Shown here: piece by piece, positions 17,001 to 24,391 of the stretch
Layout of the letters: every line of letters starts with the position of its first letter
Numbering within the stretch: the first letter of the stretch is position 1
From: Palsa-504 sp963739615
GTDB taxonomy: Bacteria; Actinomycetota; Actinomycetes; Streptosporangiales; Streptosporangiaceae
Reading direction: 5' to 3'
DNA length: 64,000 nt
NCBI GenBank assembly: GCA_963739615.1
Contig: CAVUBD010000027.1
Location: 1 to 64,000 of the forward strand
Translations under genes and position numbers: made by a program
The notes under the pieces: model-generated
Database searches by the model: none
Seen by the model: only the letters and a program-made list of their open reading frames with translations
What the model was told of the DNA's origin: nothing

Positions 17001-17030
17001 GGCGAGTCGCTCATCCCAGATACACCCCAT
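14007..17030 (-). CDS. Trypsin-like peptidase fused to a P-loop STAND-type ATPase with Sel1/TPR-like repeats
   Basis: About 1007 residues from ATG 17030 (GGAAGGGG nine bases upstream). Residues 1-240 form a trypsin fold with the full triad: H35 (TVRHVIEAV), D76 (AWDLAVLQV) and S185 (GMSGAGVV). A P-loop ATPase follows, with Walker A GYSGSGKS (K325) and Walker B VVWLDD (D369/D370), then a winged-helix-like helical region. Three and a half near-identical 31-residue Sel1/TPR-like repeats lie at about 625-722. The C-terminal third is Trp-rich and helical, and ends in a DUF2934-like motif (IWERDGGFGAALKYWL). Trypsin-STAND proteins paired with Trypco domains are described as conflict or defence systems of multicellular bacteria. 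The upstream gene is Trypco2. The last ~700 bases have much lower GC. Confidence 0.9.
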   Translation of the reverse strand: MGCIWDERLAEVWAPPGRAGSGVVIGTCGVLTVRHVIEAVATGAHAGPVWARVIRRGSPPSAWVPMRIAGEDAAWDLAVLQVDHEAPEAAGWLRPVSGSPVVVTVGGSSERGCESVGFPDEEVQRPDLADPARWVRQSEQVLGLLLPMGQAKPPVALSGMWPREWMPLDVENATPDVQSGWCGMSGAGVVLPDGRLAGVAVAAEDRHQQRRLYVVPLASALAQSAGLATALADAVGAPVVAETRFAPMYRRLLYPAALRPDGSPVRFDEVADLGVLGVKPIDLRGEPPYLSYVPRDDDPTLTQQLHQAAAAKRMLLVTGYSGSGKSRSAAHAVRQAYPAHRLLRPLEEQLAELVDLPLADLAPAVVWLDDVEKYQPSALAQTLGKLLGAGLVLVGTIRRGQYRALTKVNGSGAEFRNPVGEALSDERLVQQVDWKRDWSQFERDRTANYVTNWLARAAVRKGLSLSVWAVAGPELVKELKDIRADEDYPCRHALVRAVLDWHHTGLTSPIPLPVAVDLVNQAYLDPPASDDDLTEAVNWATSPIDIGGRRGRYSLLTRQQDALTANDFIEDWDGRHPQSAIPDATWRSAIANAPSFDSLWNIGFRAHFEGQTAIEQTAMQTLAKAGDTNAMVNLGLLVKDRDPAAAQAWWERAAAVGNTDAMVGLGLLVKDRDPAAAQAWWERAAAVGDTEAMVNLGLLVKDRDPVAAQAWWERAAAVGDTDARSNLDEVPLADRDSAAPQAWSSAMWEQWSAIWASWGRTTTIWTEFYFNLASRPFETTQELAKLIWEAGGREQEEASADWYEAEVKMWGPDRKLISEVAHSMSDTAGKPAEIATSSRMAAQKYVASLIALATKLSTSPDDIIDIFSPEAHFHRVQDLAQAMSLRSGQQVMTPPDAFWLSAEKHILTMLHGVAAAAQTLQDAIRYLTKISDLSNEEHLRLIEEDAYYIWERDGGFGAALKYWLESEQAILDRIREQIAQWPPLSLSPRDWATLARCPGAGSARPTR
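14865..15155 (-). repeat. 93-bp in-frame tandem repeats
   Basis: About three copies with an exact 93-base period (marker GATCTTTCACCAGCAGCCCG at 14924, 15017 and 15110). Each encodes a 31-residue unit (MVNLGLLVKDRD...AQAWWERAAAVG). Copies differ at only a few positions (for example GAGATTGACCATAGC versus GAGGCCGACCATGGC), so they were duplicated or homogenised recently. Confidence 0.95.
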
Positions 17031-17055
17031 GTGGCACCACCCCTTCCTGGAGGCG

Positions 17056-17379
17056 TTACGCGCCCCGAACGGGCTGGTCCGCATCGACCTCCAACGGCAC
17101 CGACCTTCCCGCCTCGTCGTACATCAGCGGCGTCAATGTCAGCGTCAACGTCTGCGTCCGCTCCTGCCCCGACTTCACCGCCGCACCGGCCTCCACCAGC
17201 CACCAGCGGATCTTCCCTGAACCATCCCTGTCCCGCCGGGCCACCGTCTCCACAGTCAGCGTCACCTCCGACGCCCGAAACCGGACCCGACGACCCTGCC
17301 CGGCGTCCCACGCCGACTCCAACTCCTCGCGCAGTGCCTCCAATGCCGACGCCAACCCCACCCCAGGAGACTCTTCCAC
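17056..17379 (-). CDS. Trypco2-domain protein (trypsin-co-occurring domain)
   Basis: 107 residues from GTG 17379. The pattern GLASALEALREELESAWDAG, then VRFRASEVTLTVETVARRD, IRWWLVEAGA and ERTQTLTLTLTPL fits Trypco2: an N-terminal helix, then a small beta sandwich ending in T.T..LTLTP. Such small proteins are encoded next to trypsin-like peptidases in conflict systems and are thought to link sensing and protease activation. It ends 25 bases before the trypsin-STAND start, so the two form an operon. No catalytic residues are expected. Confidence 0.85.
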   Translation of the reverse strand: MEESPGVGLASALEALREELESAWDAGQGRRVRFRASEVTLTVETVARRDRDGSGKIRWWLVEAGAAVKSGQERTQTLTLTLTPLMYDEAGRSVPLEVDADQPVRGA

Positions 17380-18017
17380 AGCCGATCACCCCACCCGGTA
17401 CACCACAACTTGGTCGTATGCATTTTCATCGTTAGCTGACAGACCGGCGCGTCCAGAGGCTTAATGCCTGCGACAGGCGGCCGAACGTCCTCAGGGGCGC
17501 TGATCCTGAGCGGGGTGACACGCAAGACTGAAGGCTAGCTACCAGACTCTGTTTCTATACGCCTGGCGGCGTGACTTCGTTTGGGACCTGGACGCCGAGG
17601 GTGAGCGGCTCGCCGGCTGTGGCGGCATGCGGGGTAACGGCGCGGCGGCAGCGGCCCGTGCCGGTGCGCTGCCGCGCTATTGGAAGCGGGCCAGGCTGTC
17701 GCTACACACGGTGATACTCCCTGCAACTTCAGCCGCTTGCGGCGCGGCACCACGCGGCTCATTCAACGCGTGCGCATATACGTCCCGCGCATCCTTCGCT
17801 AGTCCGGCCAGGGGTCGGATGGCCTGGCGCCGGAGGCGTGCCCTTAATTTCATAAACGGCCGGTTTCGGCTGCGGATCAGATCCACCCAAGATCCGGGCC
17901 TTCGGGAGACCCTTCTCGGGAAGCCGACGGTCTTGCACGCCGCTCCCTTAAACGCCGCAATCAGCACAGATAGATCATGCACGGCGCGCTTGGGCACGTA
18001 TCCGGCATGTTGCATGT
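17380..18017. other. Non-coding region upstream of the Trypco/STAND operon
   Basis: Roughly 640 bases without a gene I can support. It should contain the promoter of the minus-strand operon. An open frame at 17677-18015 (minus) has an odd composition and no motif, and is not accepted. Confidence 0.35.
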
Positions 18018-18794
18018 GTGATTACTAGCCGAAACTATGATTACTTACTGGGCGGCAAGGACCACTACGCCGCCGACCGGGCCGAGGCCGAGCGGCTGCT
18101 GGCGATCTACCCGCCACTGCGGGATCTGGTCCAGGAGAACCGGACGTTCGTGACCCAGGCCATCACCTGGGCCGCCCGTCAGGGGATCGGCCAGTTCATC
18201 GACCTGGGCGCCGGGCTCCCCGCTTCCCCGGCCGTCCACCAGACTGCCCGGGCGGTCCTCCCCTCGACCCAGGTCGCCTACATCGACATCGACCCCGTGG
18301 TGCTGTCCCATGCCCGGGCGTTGCTGGCCACCCGCGACGGCGTGGCAGCCGTCGAGGCGGACCTGCGCGACCCCGCGGCCGTGCTGGTGCACCCGGAGCT
18401 GCGGGCAGTCATCGACCTGGCACAGCCCGTGGGCGTGATCCTCGGCGCCGTCCTGCACTTCCTCGACGCGGACGCCGCCCGGGCGGTGACCGCGGAATAC
18501 GTGCGCCGGATGGCGCCGGGCAGTTGCCTGGCCATCAGCTGCGCGCGCTATGACGACGAGGCGCTCGGCAAGCGGCTGTCGGCGGAGTACACCGCTGCGG
18601 CCTGGCACAACCATTCGTACGCGGACATCGTGTCGTTCTTCACTGGGCTGGACCTGGTGGGGCCGGGCGTCACCGAGGCGCAGACCTGGCGGGCGTGGAT
18701 GCCCGAACCAGTGCTGCGCCGCCGCGAGGGCCACGTGCTGGCCGGCGTGGCGCGCAAGCCGCCGACGGTGCCCGGCGCGGCAGGGGCGAGGTAG
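18018..18794 (+). CDS. SAM-dependent methyltransferase, Methyltransf_19 (DUF574) family
   Basis: 258 residues from GTG 18018. The family signature is intact: YDYLLGGKDHYAADRAEAER, IGQFIDLGAGLPASPAVHQT (SAM-binding loop), VAYIDIDPVVLSHARALL, VILGAVLHFLDADAARAV and a C-terminal FFTGLDLVGPGVTEAQTWRA. Homologues usually have about 10-20 more N-terminal residues before the YDYLLGG motif, so the 5' end may be slightly truncated. The substrate is unknown. These genes are numerous in filamentous actinobacteria, often beside XRE or DUF397 genes. Two broken relatives occur in this window (8026-8790 and 53290-53480). Confidence 0.85.
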   Translation: MITSRNYDYLLGGKDHYAADRAEAERLLAIYPPLRDLVQENRTFVTQAITWAARQGIGQFIDLGAGLPASPAVHQTARAVLPSTQVAYIDIDPVVLSHARALLATRDGVAAVEADLRDPAAVLVHPELRAVIDLAQPVGVILGAVLHFLDADAARAVTAEYVRRMAPGSCLAISCARYDDEALGKRLSAEYTAAAWHNHSYADIVSFFTGLDLVGPGVTEAQTWRAWMPEPVLRRREGHVLAGVARKPPTVPGAAGAR

Positions 18795-18796
18795 CC

Positions 18797-18955
18797 ATGG
18801 CCCTCGCGTGCGCCTGCTCGGCTGCCCTGACCGGAGCGGCCGGCTACGTGATCGAGGCCAGGGCGGATCTCGCGGACGGCCCGGCCGGGATGACCCCCGC
18901 CGACCTGCCGGAGACGGCGTGGGACCGGATCCGCGCCGCGATCGTCTTCCCTGTC
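18797..18955 (+). pseudogene. N-terminal fragment of a ComM/YifB-type Mg-chelatase family protein
   Basis: The frame from ATG 18797 reads MALACACSAALTGAAGYVIE, then ADLADGPAGMTPADLPETAW and DRIRAAIVF. This follows the ComM/YifB start (LTGV.GHVVEV.ADLA.GLPGMTLVGLPDTA...RVRAAI) with gaps. After about 50 codons it ends in unrelated sequence (stop at 19000), and no AAA domain follows. It is a relic. Confidence 0.6.
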
Positions 18956-18959
18956 AAGT

Positions 18960-19235
18960 CAGCGTGTCGGACCGAGCAGTATCGTCAGCGGCGCCCCTAG
19001 GACTTGAGGTCCTATGAATCATCAGGTCGTGGTTTCAGGGGGCCGTGCGGCTCTTCAGGCGACCCTAGAGTTCGGGTCGTGTCCGTGGCCAGCGGGGTCT
19101 GCCACCTTCTGCCCGTCCGAGCCTCCGATGGGCAGATACGTATTCCCGCAGCCGTGCGTACATGTACTACGACAGCTGCATTGCCCCGAGCGAGCACCCG
19201 AGGGTTCGACCATCGACTTCGCGCCCGGCGCCACA
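18960..19235. other. No gene seen
   Basis: Between the ComM scrap and the short mobile-like element. Overlapping frames on both strands exist here, but none shows a motif, ribosome site or consistent codon use. Confidence 0.35.
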
Positions 19236-19662
19236 CTTAGCGCCGATTTCCACGCAGCCAATTCGCCCCTCGCGGCAGCCTGGCGTGCTGTCGCTTTCGG
19301 CGAGTCCGCCCAGGTCAGCCGACTCGGACCGGCGGGTGCCAGGTGCTCTCGTTGCCGTGATCTGCCTGCCAGTGCGTCATTGACTGTCCAGTGGCACTCA
19401 GGCCCGCAGGGCGAGGCAGTGCCCGGAATCGGCCGTGATCATGACGTACATGACTGTTTGTCTTCGCTCTCAGTCGCCGCTGATCAGCTCGGCGTGCCAG
19501 TCACAGCCAGATAACGGCCGCGATATCCTGTCCGCGCAGCGAGATCCCCCTCCGCGCATGACTACCATCGATTCCGATTTCCGCAGGTCAGACGGGATAT
19601 TCCCGATGCGTTCACGGCGGATAGGTTGCCTCCAACCTCCTGCGTGGAAATCCGCGTTAGGG
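19236..19662. mobile_element. MITE-like element sharing termini with the IS at 20960-23063
   Basis: Bounded by 23-bp inverted repeats (19236-19258 and 19640-19662) with the core GATTTCCACGCAG and outer CTTAGCG/CCCTAACG. The same sequence forms both ends of the larger IS that begins 1.3 kb to the right. The 427-bp interior has no transposase. This is the form of a non-autonomous derivative that could be moved by the nearby transposase. No target duplication was identified with certainty. Confidence 0.6.
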
Positions 19663-19853
19663 AGTACACGGGGGAACGGTAGCCGCATAGCACGGTGAGG
19701 TAGCACTTGTGAGATACCGGGCTGTCGAAGTCCGTACTCCGGTGCACTGCTGACCGAACTCCTGTGCACCGATACGAAGAAGAGAAGGCGGCCCGGCCGG
19801 GTCCCCATCACAGGCAGGCGATCCCGTTCCGCCGGCTCGACTGCGCGTAGCAG
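19663..19853. other. No gene seen
   Basis: Short gap between the MITE-like element and the 3' end of the minus-strand hypothetical gene. No clear hairpin or frame. Confidence 0.3.
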
Positions 19854-20417
19854 CTACCTCCGGACGGACTGCTCCCGCAGGTCACTCGCATATTCGTCCA
19901 GTCTGGAAGTGATCTTCTCCAGCACGTACAGCGCGTACGCGGCGAGGTCGGGGAGCGTGGAGCTGTCATCTACCGGCCCGCCAGGGACCTTGCCTGGGTA
20001 GTGGCGGTTGAGGAACTCAATGACCTCGCCTCGGTGCTCATATGCCTGGAACGGGTCGAGGACAGCGTAGTTGTGCGCGTTCGTCAGATGCACGAATGTA
20101 TTTCCGAAGCGGTACACCGATCGCACCCAGTCATCGAGGTTGACGGCATCCTCCGTCATCGCGCGGTCGCTGATGCGCGTTCGGCCTTCCTTGAATCCCT
20201 CGCCGGCGACGCAGGAGGCCAGGATCTGCTCCCTCGCGTCCGGATGACGGAGGAGCCAGATAACTCGGATCATGGAATCCAGCTCCATTCGCAGCACACT
20301 GCCGGCGATCGCCAACCAGCCTTTTTCGAGGGCGACCTGCATGGCTTCGTGGTGTTCGCGTGAACGCGCCTTGATCATCTCGCAGAAGGTGTCGGCGTTC
20401 TCCGAGATCGTCGTCAT
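19854..20417 (-). CDS. Conserved-looking hypothetical protein
   Basis: 187 residues (MTTISENADTFCEMIKARSR...). It is all-helical by composition and soluble, with a C-terminal VLEKITSRLDEYASDLREQS helix. GC content is lower than in neighbouring core genes, which suggests transfer. It is translationally coupled by an ATGA overlap (20414-20417) to the upstream minus-strand frame. I do not recognise the family. The coherent length, start and coupling support a real gene. Confidence 0.65.
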   Translation of the reverse strand: MTTISENADTFCEMIKARSREHHEAMQVALEKGWLAIAGSVLRMELDSMIRVIWLLRHPDAREQILASCVAGEGFKEGRTRISDRAMTEDAVNLDDWVRSVYRFGNTFVHLTNAHNYAVLDPFQAYEHRGEVIEFLNRHYPGKVPGGPVDDSSTLPDLAAYALYVLEKITSRLDEYASDLREQSVRR

Positions 20418-20605
20418 GGAGGGGATGCTAGTGGCGCAGCACGTAAGTCGTTGAGGGGTTTGTCTGACTGCTCCGGGTGGTCGCTAGTGCTGGCGAGGTA
20501 AAGGGTGCAGGCGGTGTCGAGTACCGTGGTGGGGTGGCCCGTGGGCTTGCCGTTCAGCAGGACCGCTTCGGTGTACCTGCCGGTGCTGGCCTGCCAGATC
20601 GCCAA
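20414..20605 (-). CDS. Small hypothetical ORF, possibly the 3' part of a broken gene
   Basis: 63 residues (MAIWQASTGRYTEAVLLNGK...). The same frame reads back through DQWALAIWQAS to a TGA at 20657, which ends the next upstream frame (20657-20959). The two may be one gene interrupted by a nonsense codon, or two genes. The TGA at 20414-20416 overlaps the ATG of the 187-residue gene. No domain recognised. Confidence 0.4.
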   Translation of the reverse strand: MAIWQASTGRYTEAVLLNGKPTGHPTTVLDTACTLYLASTSDHPEQSDKPLNDLRAAPLASPP

Positions 20606-20656
20606 TGCCCACTGATCGGGTCGCCGAGATACGGATGCGGCACAGCGGGATGGTGC

Positions 20657-20959
20657 TCATGGCACCTGCCTGGACGGGCTGCTCTCGCCTGCGGGCTGTA
20701 CCCGCGCCTGGATCGTCGTCCCGTGCACGCGGGCAGCCTCGAACAGCGTGCTAAGCATCTCGGCGGCCCACTTGGGACGGTCGAGGGGGATCTGGCTGTA
20801 CCAGCTGCGGGTGTCGCTGTCGTAGCTTCGGTTCAGGGAAGCAAGACTTCCTCGAAGCTTGTGGGTGCCTGGACTGCCCAGCGGGCTGACCATTGCAAAG
20901 CCCGCGGGCCCGACAGACACTCGGTGTATGGTCCGTTGCGGTGCGACTACTGCCGATGG
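20657..20959 (-). pseudogene. Hypothetical gene cut at its 5' end by the IS
   Basis: The frame gives LRGSLASLNRSYDSDTRSWY, then SQIPLDRPKWAAEMLSTLFE and AARVHGTTIQARVQPAGESS. This is coherent protein-like sequence with no known domain. Going upstream it runs into the terminal repeat of the IS at 20960-20983, so the natural start has been removed. It lies in the same orientation as the two genes downstream (20414 and 19854) and was probably the first gene of that small operon. Confidence 0.4.
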
Positions 20960-23063
20960 CCCTAACGCGGATTTCCACGCAGCCGATTCGGCGCAACGTT
21001 CAGGCAAATTCGTAGCGGAGGGTCCGGCCTCCCCACCAGGGGATGGGGGTCTGGCAGGGGAGGCTGGCGTGGCGGAGGACGGGTGAGAAGGCGCGGCGTT
21101 CGAGGCGGACGGTGATCGTGTCGCCGACGGTGGTGATCTGGCCGGGGGTTTCCAGGAACCGGCGCTGGAGGGTGTCGGGAGTGACGGTTGCGTATCCGGG
21201 GAGCCGGGCGCGCAGCGCGGCGAGGAGGGCCTGGGCGAGGACGGCGAGCATCACGTCGAGGTCGACGTTCAGGTTGACCGTAGATGACAGGGCGTCGGCG
21301 CAGAAGGCGCGGATGATCTCTGCCAGGCGCTGTTCGATGGTCATCCGCCGCGCGTACCGCTCGATCAGCGTCTTGGTCTTGGCCTGGCTTTCGTTGGTGA
21401 TGATGACGGCGGGCGCCTCGCGCCCGAGACCGGTGACGACCAGCTGGCGGACGGTGCCGGGGTAGCTGGTCAGCTTGACCGCGGGGTCTTCGTGGATTTC
21501 GGGCCGGTTGTAAGGGCCGGGCCGGTCCAGGGTGACGGTCGTGAAGTCCTTGCTGGTGAGCGTGTTGATGTGTTTCACCAGGGCGGGTGAGCGCATCCGA
21601 AGGGTAAGGAACTTCACGCCCCGGTCGTCGAGCTCGCCGAGGACTTCCTGGGTGGTGACCTTCTGGTCCATGACCAGCATCGCGGGGTCTTTGCCGCTGA
21701 CGGCCTTCCAGTGGTCGCAGAAGGCGATCGCCTCGCGGGCCTGGGTGGCCTTGGAGATGTCGGCATTGGCGTAGACGAGGTTGCGGGTGCCGCTGTCCTG
21801 GGCGAAGAACGTCAGCACCGACCGGGCCCGCTGGGAGCGTTTCGGCACGTAGTGCTTCTCCAGGACCGGGTCGCGGCCCCAGTGCATGACCGCGTGAAAA
21901 TCCAGGTCGAATATTGCCTCCTCGCCGGTGGCCAGCCCGGCCGAGATCATCTTGGCATCCAGGGCGGCGAGGAACGCCCGCTGGTGGTCGTGGGAGAGCC
22001 GGTAGGAGTAATCGGTGAGCGCGGATTTCTTCGGCAGCACCGCCAGGCCGGCCAGCAGCGCGGCGGCGGGATCGGCAAGCAGGTCATCGACATGGGAGAC
22101 CCGCCGGGTCCGGGTGAGCTTGAGGGCCAGCAAGGCCAGCAGCCAGCTAGTGGCGGGGATGACGCTCGTGCCGGGGTAGCCGGCCGACCTGACCAGGGCG
22201 GGCAGGTCGAGGGCGGCCAGGTCGGGCAGGACCAGCAGCAGCCCGGCCCGCACGGTGTCCAGCCGCTCTGGCCAGGCATCCCAGCCGATGACCTTGGCCC
22301 GGGGCAGGTTCGTGTCGCGGCCGGGAGTGGCCGGCGAGATGCTGGCCTCGGGTTCTGGGCCGCGCAGCAGCCGCCCGAACCCCTCCTCGGCGAGGATCTC
22401 CCCGACCGACGTGCGGTTGAGCGGGGTGCCCTGGCCGGCCAGGCGGGCGGAGATCTCATAGGTGGAAAGGCCCTGGCGGCGCAGCTCGATCACCCGTCCC
22501 CGGGCGGCCTCCTTGGCCGGGGCGGCGCCGCGCGGGCGGCCGGGCCGGCCAGGCGCGGCGAACAGCGCCAGCTTCCCGGCCCGGTGCTGGCGCGCGAGGT
22601 CCACCATCGCCCAGCGGGTGTAGCCGAACCGGGCCCCGGCCTCGGCGTAGGAAAGCCCGTCCACGAAGTAGGCGCGCAGCGCCTCGTACCGCCGCTGGTT
22701 CACCTGGCCGGGGGCGGTGAAGAACTCCGCCCCCGGCCGTTGCGGTGATCGGGCTGCCATACCGGTTTCCTGTCAGGCAGCCCGGACCGGTGCCGGCCGG
22801 TGCCAGGCGCCCGGTACCTGCCCGTCTGTGCCTGGCAGTGGCCATGTGTCCTTGGCAGGAGCGGCCGCGGGAACCGGAGGCTGCGCCCTCCTTCGCAAGA
22901 GCATGAATCGCATGAGCGTAGTTTAGCATTCTTATCACCACAACGGCAGGACCCAGCCTCGTGCGTGTCGAATGGTGGTTATCCCAGGCCAGCACCCCGC
23001 CCTTGCCTCTAACTGTGATCGCACGTTGAGGCTAATTACCCGCCGTGGAAATCCGCGCTAAGG
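20960..23063 (-). mobile_element. Insertion sequence with a 586-residue DDE transposase
   Basis: About 2.1 kb between inverted repeats 20960-20983 (CCTAACGCGGATTTCCACGC) and 23042-23063 (its inverse, GCCGTGGAAATCCGCGCTAAGG read forwards, split here by family consensus). The transposase stop lies 17 bases inside the left repeat. About 280 bases without a gene lie between its start and the right repeat. The right repeat overlaps the start of a resolvase fragment, so the element probably landed in a recombinase gene. The family is not certain (IS4-superfamily-like). Confidence 0.65.
21000..22760 (-). CDS. DDE transposase with N-terminal helix-turn-helix (IS4/IS1634-like)
   Basis: 586 residues. 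The N-terminal helix-turn-helix region spans about 20-125 (AYFVDGLSYAEAGARFGYTR; GLSTYEISARLAGQGTPLNR). The catalytic RNase-H-like core has likely acidic residues in EEAIFDLDFHAV, AMLVMDQKVTTQEV and RMTIEQRLAEIIRAF. The C-terminal region is hydrophobic-helical (LDVMLAVLAQALLAALRARL). The frame is complete, so the element may be active and could also mobilise the short element at 19236-19662. The exact IS family needs a database comparison. Confidence 0.85.
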   Translation of the reverse strand: MAARSPQRPGAEFFTAPGQVNQRRYEALRAYFVDGLSYAEAGARFGYTRWAMVDLARQHRAGKLALFAAPGRPGRPRGAAPAKEAARGRVIELRRQGLSTYEISARLAGQGTPLNRTSVGEILAEEGFGRLLRGPEPEASISPATPGRDTNLPRAKVIGWDAWPERLDTVRAGLLLVLPDLAALDLPALVRSAGYPGTSVIPATSWLLALLALKLTRTRRVSHVDDLLADPAAALLAGLAVLPKKSALTDYSYRLSHDHQRAFLAALDAKMISAGLATGEEAIFDLDFHAVMHWGRDPVLEKHYVPKRSQRARSVLTFFAQDSGTRNLVYANADISKATQAREAIAFCDHWKAVSGKDPAMLVMDQKVTTQEVLGELDDRGVKFLTLRMRSPALVKHINTLTSKDFTTVTLDRPGPYNRPEIHEDPAVKLTSYPGTVRQLVVTGLGREAPAVIITNESQAKTKTLIERYARRMTIEQRLAEIIRAFCADALSSTVNLNVDLDVMLAVLAQALLAALRARLPGYATVTPDTLQRRFLETPGQITTVGDTITVRLERRAFSPVLRHASLPCQTPIPWWGGRTLRYEFA

Positions 23064-23257
23064 ACGGCCTGGCCGCTACCACGGCCCGCGGCCGGAACGG
23101 CGGTCGCAAGCACCGGCTGACGCCCGAGCAGGTACAGGCCGCAAGGGACCTCCGCGCGGCCGGGCGCTCGGTCAGGGAGATCGGCCGGCTCCTCGGCAAC
23201 GGCAAGCCGGTCTCCCGCCAGACGGTCTACCGGGCCCTGGGAATGCTCGCGACGTAG
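23045..23257 (+). pseudogene. C-terminal fragment of a serine resolvase/invertase
   Basis: The 70-residue frame reads AKDGLAATTARGRNGGRKHR, then LTPEQVQAARDLRAAGRSVR and EIGRLLGNG...SRQTVYRAL. This is the end of the resolvase domain plus the C-terminal helix-turn-helix (HTH_7) of small serine recombinases. The N-terminal catalytic domain is absent. The fragment begins at the right terminal repeat of the IS, as expected if the IS interrupted the gene. Confidence 0.7.
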
Positions 23258-23543
23258 CCGATGCAGCGCTAGGCGCAGGCGCGGAGGTGCTGCACAACCC
23301 GGCCTGTGGCCTGGGCATCACGCCAGCTATTACGGCGCGTTGGTGCGTGACCCGACGGGGGCAACGTCGAGGCCGTGTCCCACGTCCCCGGGTAGCGTAC
23401 ATCCCGTTCGTACGCCGCTAGCCCTCAACGGCCGCTTGCCCGGTAGGTAATCCTGTCACTGGCTGCGGAGCTGGTGTTCTGGGCGGACCGGTGTTCGGCT
23501 ACCCTCGCAGCGGGGCATCCGATGGACGCTCGGGATCGCCGCC

Positions 23544-24391
23544 GTGGGGCTGGCACCAGCGGCCGCCCGGGTGCTGTTCGTGCCAGCCGGCGACAGGCTC
23601 GCGCACCATGACGTCAGCTCAGCCCAGGAACCACTGCTCCGGACGGCACGGAACGCCGCGCGCGGCCGGTTGCTGACACTTGGTGCCGGGCTGCTCGGCA
23701 CAGGCGCGGTCCTGTTCACCGCGCGGAAGGTTGTCCCGTCCCGCGACGGGCAGATGCCTGACCGCTACGCGAAGGCGATCGAGCAGCTCGGCTCGGAGAA
23801 GCTTGACGTGGCATCGGCGGCATCTGCGCACTGGAGCGCGTCGCCCGCGACTCAGCCAGAGACCACCCCGCTGTGATGGAGATGCTCGCCGCCTTCATCC
23901 GCGAGCACTCACACGAGCAATGGCCGCCACCAGGTCCTAGCGGCCGGGCCCGGGAACGATCGCTGAGACCCGACGTTCAAGCCGCCCTTACCGTGGTCGG
24001 GCGCCGGCTTACCGAGCGCGACATCGAGCCTGTTGACCTCGCCCGCGGGGACCTCGCCGACGCCAATCTCGGCGGCACCAGGCTCGCCGGCGCGGACCTC
24101 ACCGGCGCGGACCTCACCGAAGCAGGCCTCGCCAATGCGGTCCTCGCCCGCGCGGATCTCCGCGCCGCAAAACTCGTCCGCGCGGACCTGGTCGGCGCGG
24201 ATCTCGGCGGCGCCCGGCTCACCGGCGCGGACCTCACCCGCGCCGACCTCACCGGCGCCGACCTCACCCGCGCCCTGTGGCCGACAGGCGGGCCAGTTCC
24301 GGCCGGCTGGGACCGGCACACCGGCTCCGGCCAGCTGATACCGGCAGGCACCGGCGCCGAGACAGCAGAGGCAAACCAGCCACACGGCTGA
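23544..24391 (+). pseudogene. Pentapeptide-repeat membrane protein, frameshifted
   Basis: The first frame gives a membrane helix (LLTLGAGLLGTGAVLFTARK) and YAKAIEQLGSEKLDVA. Near 23815 the coherent reading moves to another frame (IGGICALERVARDSARDHPA, then VMEMLAAFIREHSHEQWPPP) and continues into about 15 A(D/N)LxG pentapeptide repeats (ADLTGADLTEAGLANAVLAR). Such proteins are widespread in actinobacteria, with a right-handed beta-helix and no assigned function. The repeat half alone is open from 23873. A short deletion after the membrane helix is also likely, because the usual LTEQGQ segment is missing. Confidence 0.75.

Noticed and set aside
17677..18015. 112-codon minus-strand frame before the methyltransferase gene
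   Set aside because: No motif, no ribosome site, Arg-rich composition as expected of random high-GC frames.
21711..22748. 345-codon plus-strand Gly-rich frame
   Set aside because: Shadow of the transposase on the minus strand.
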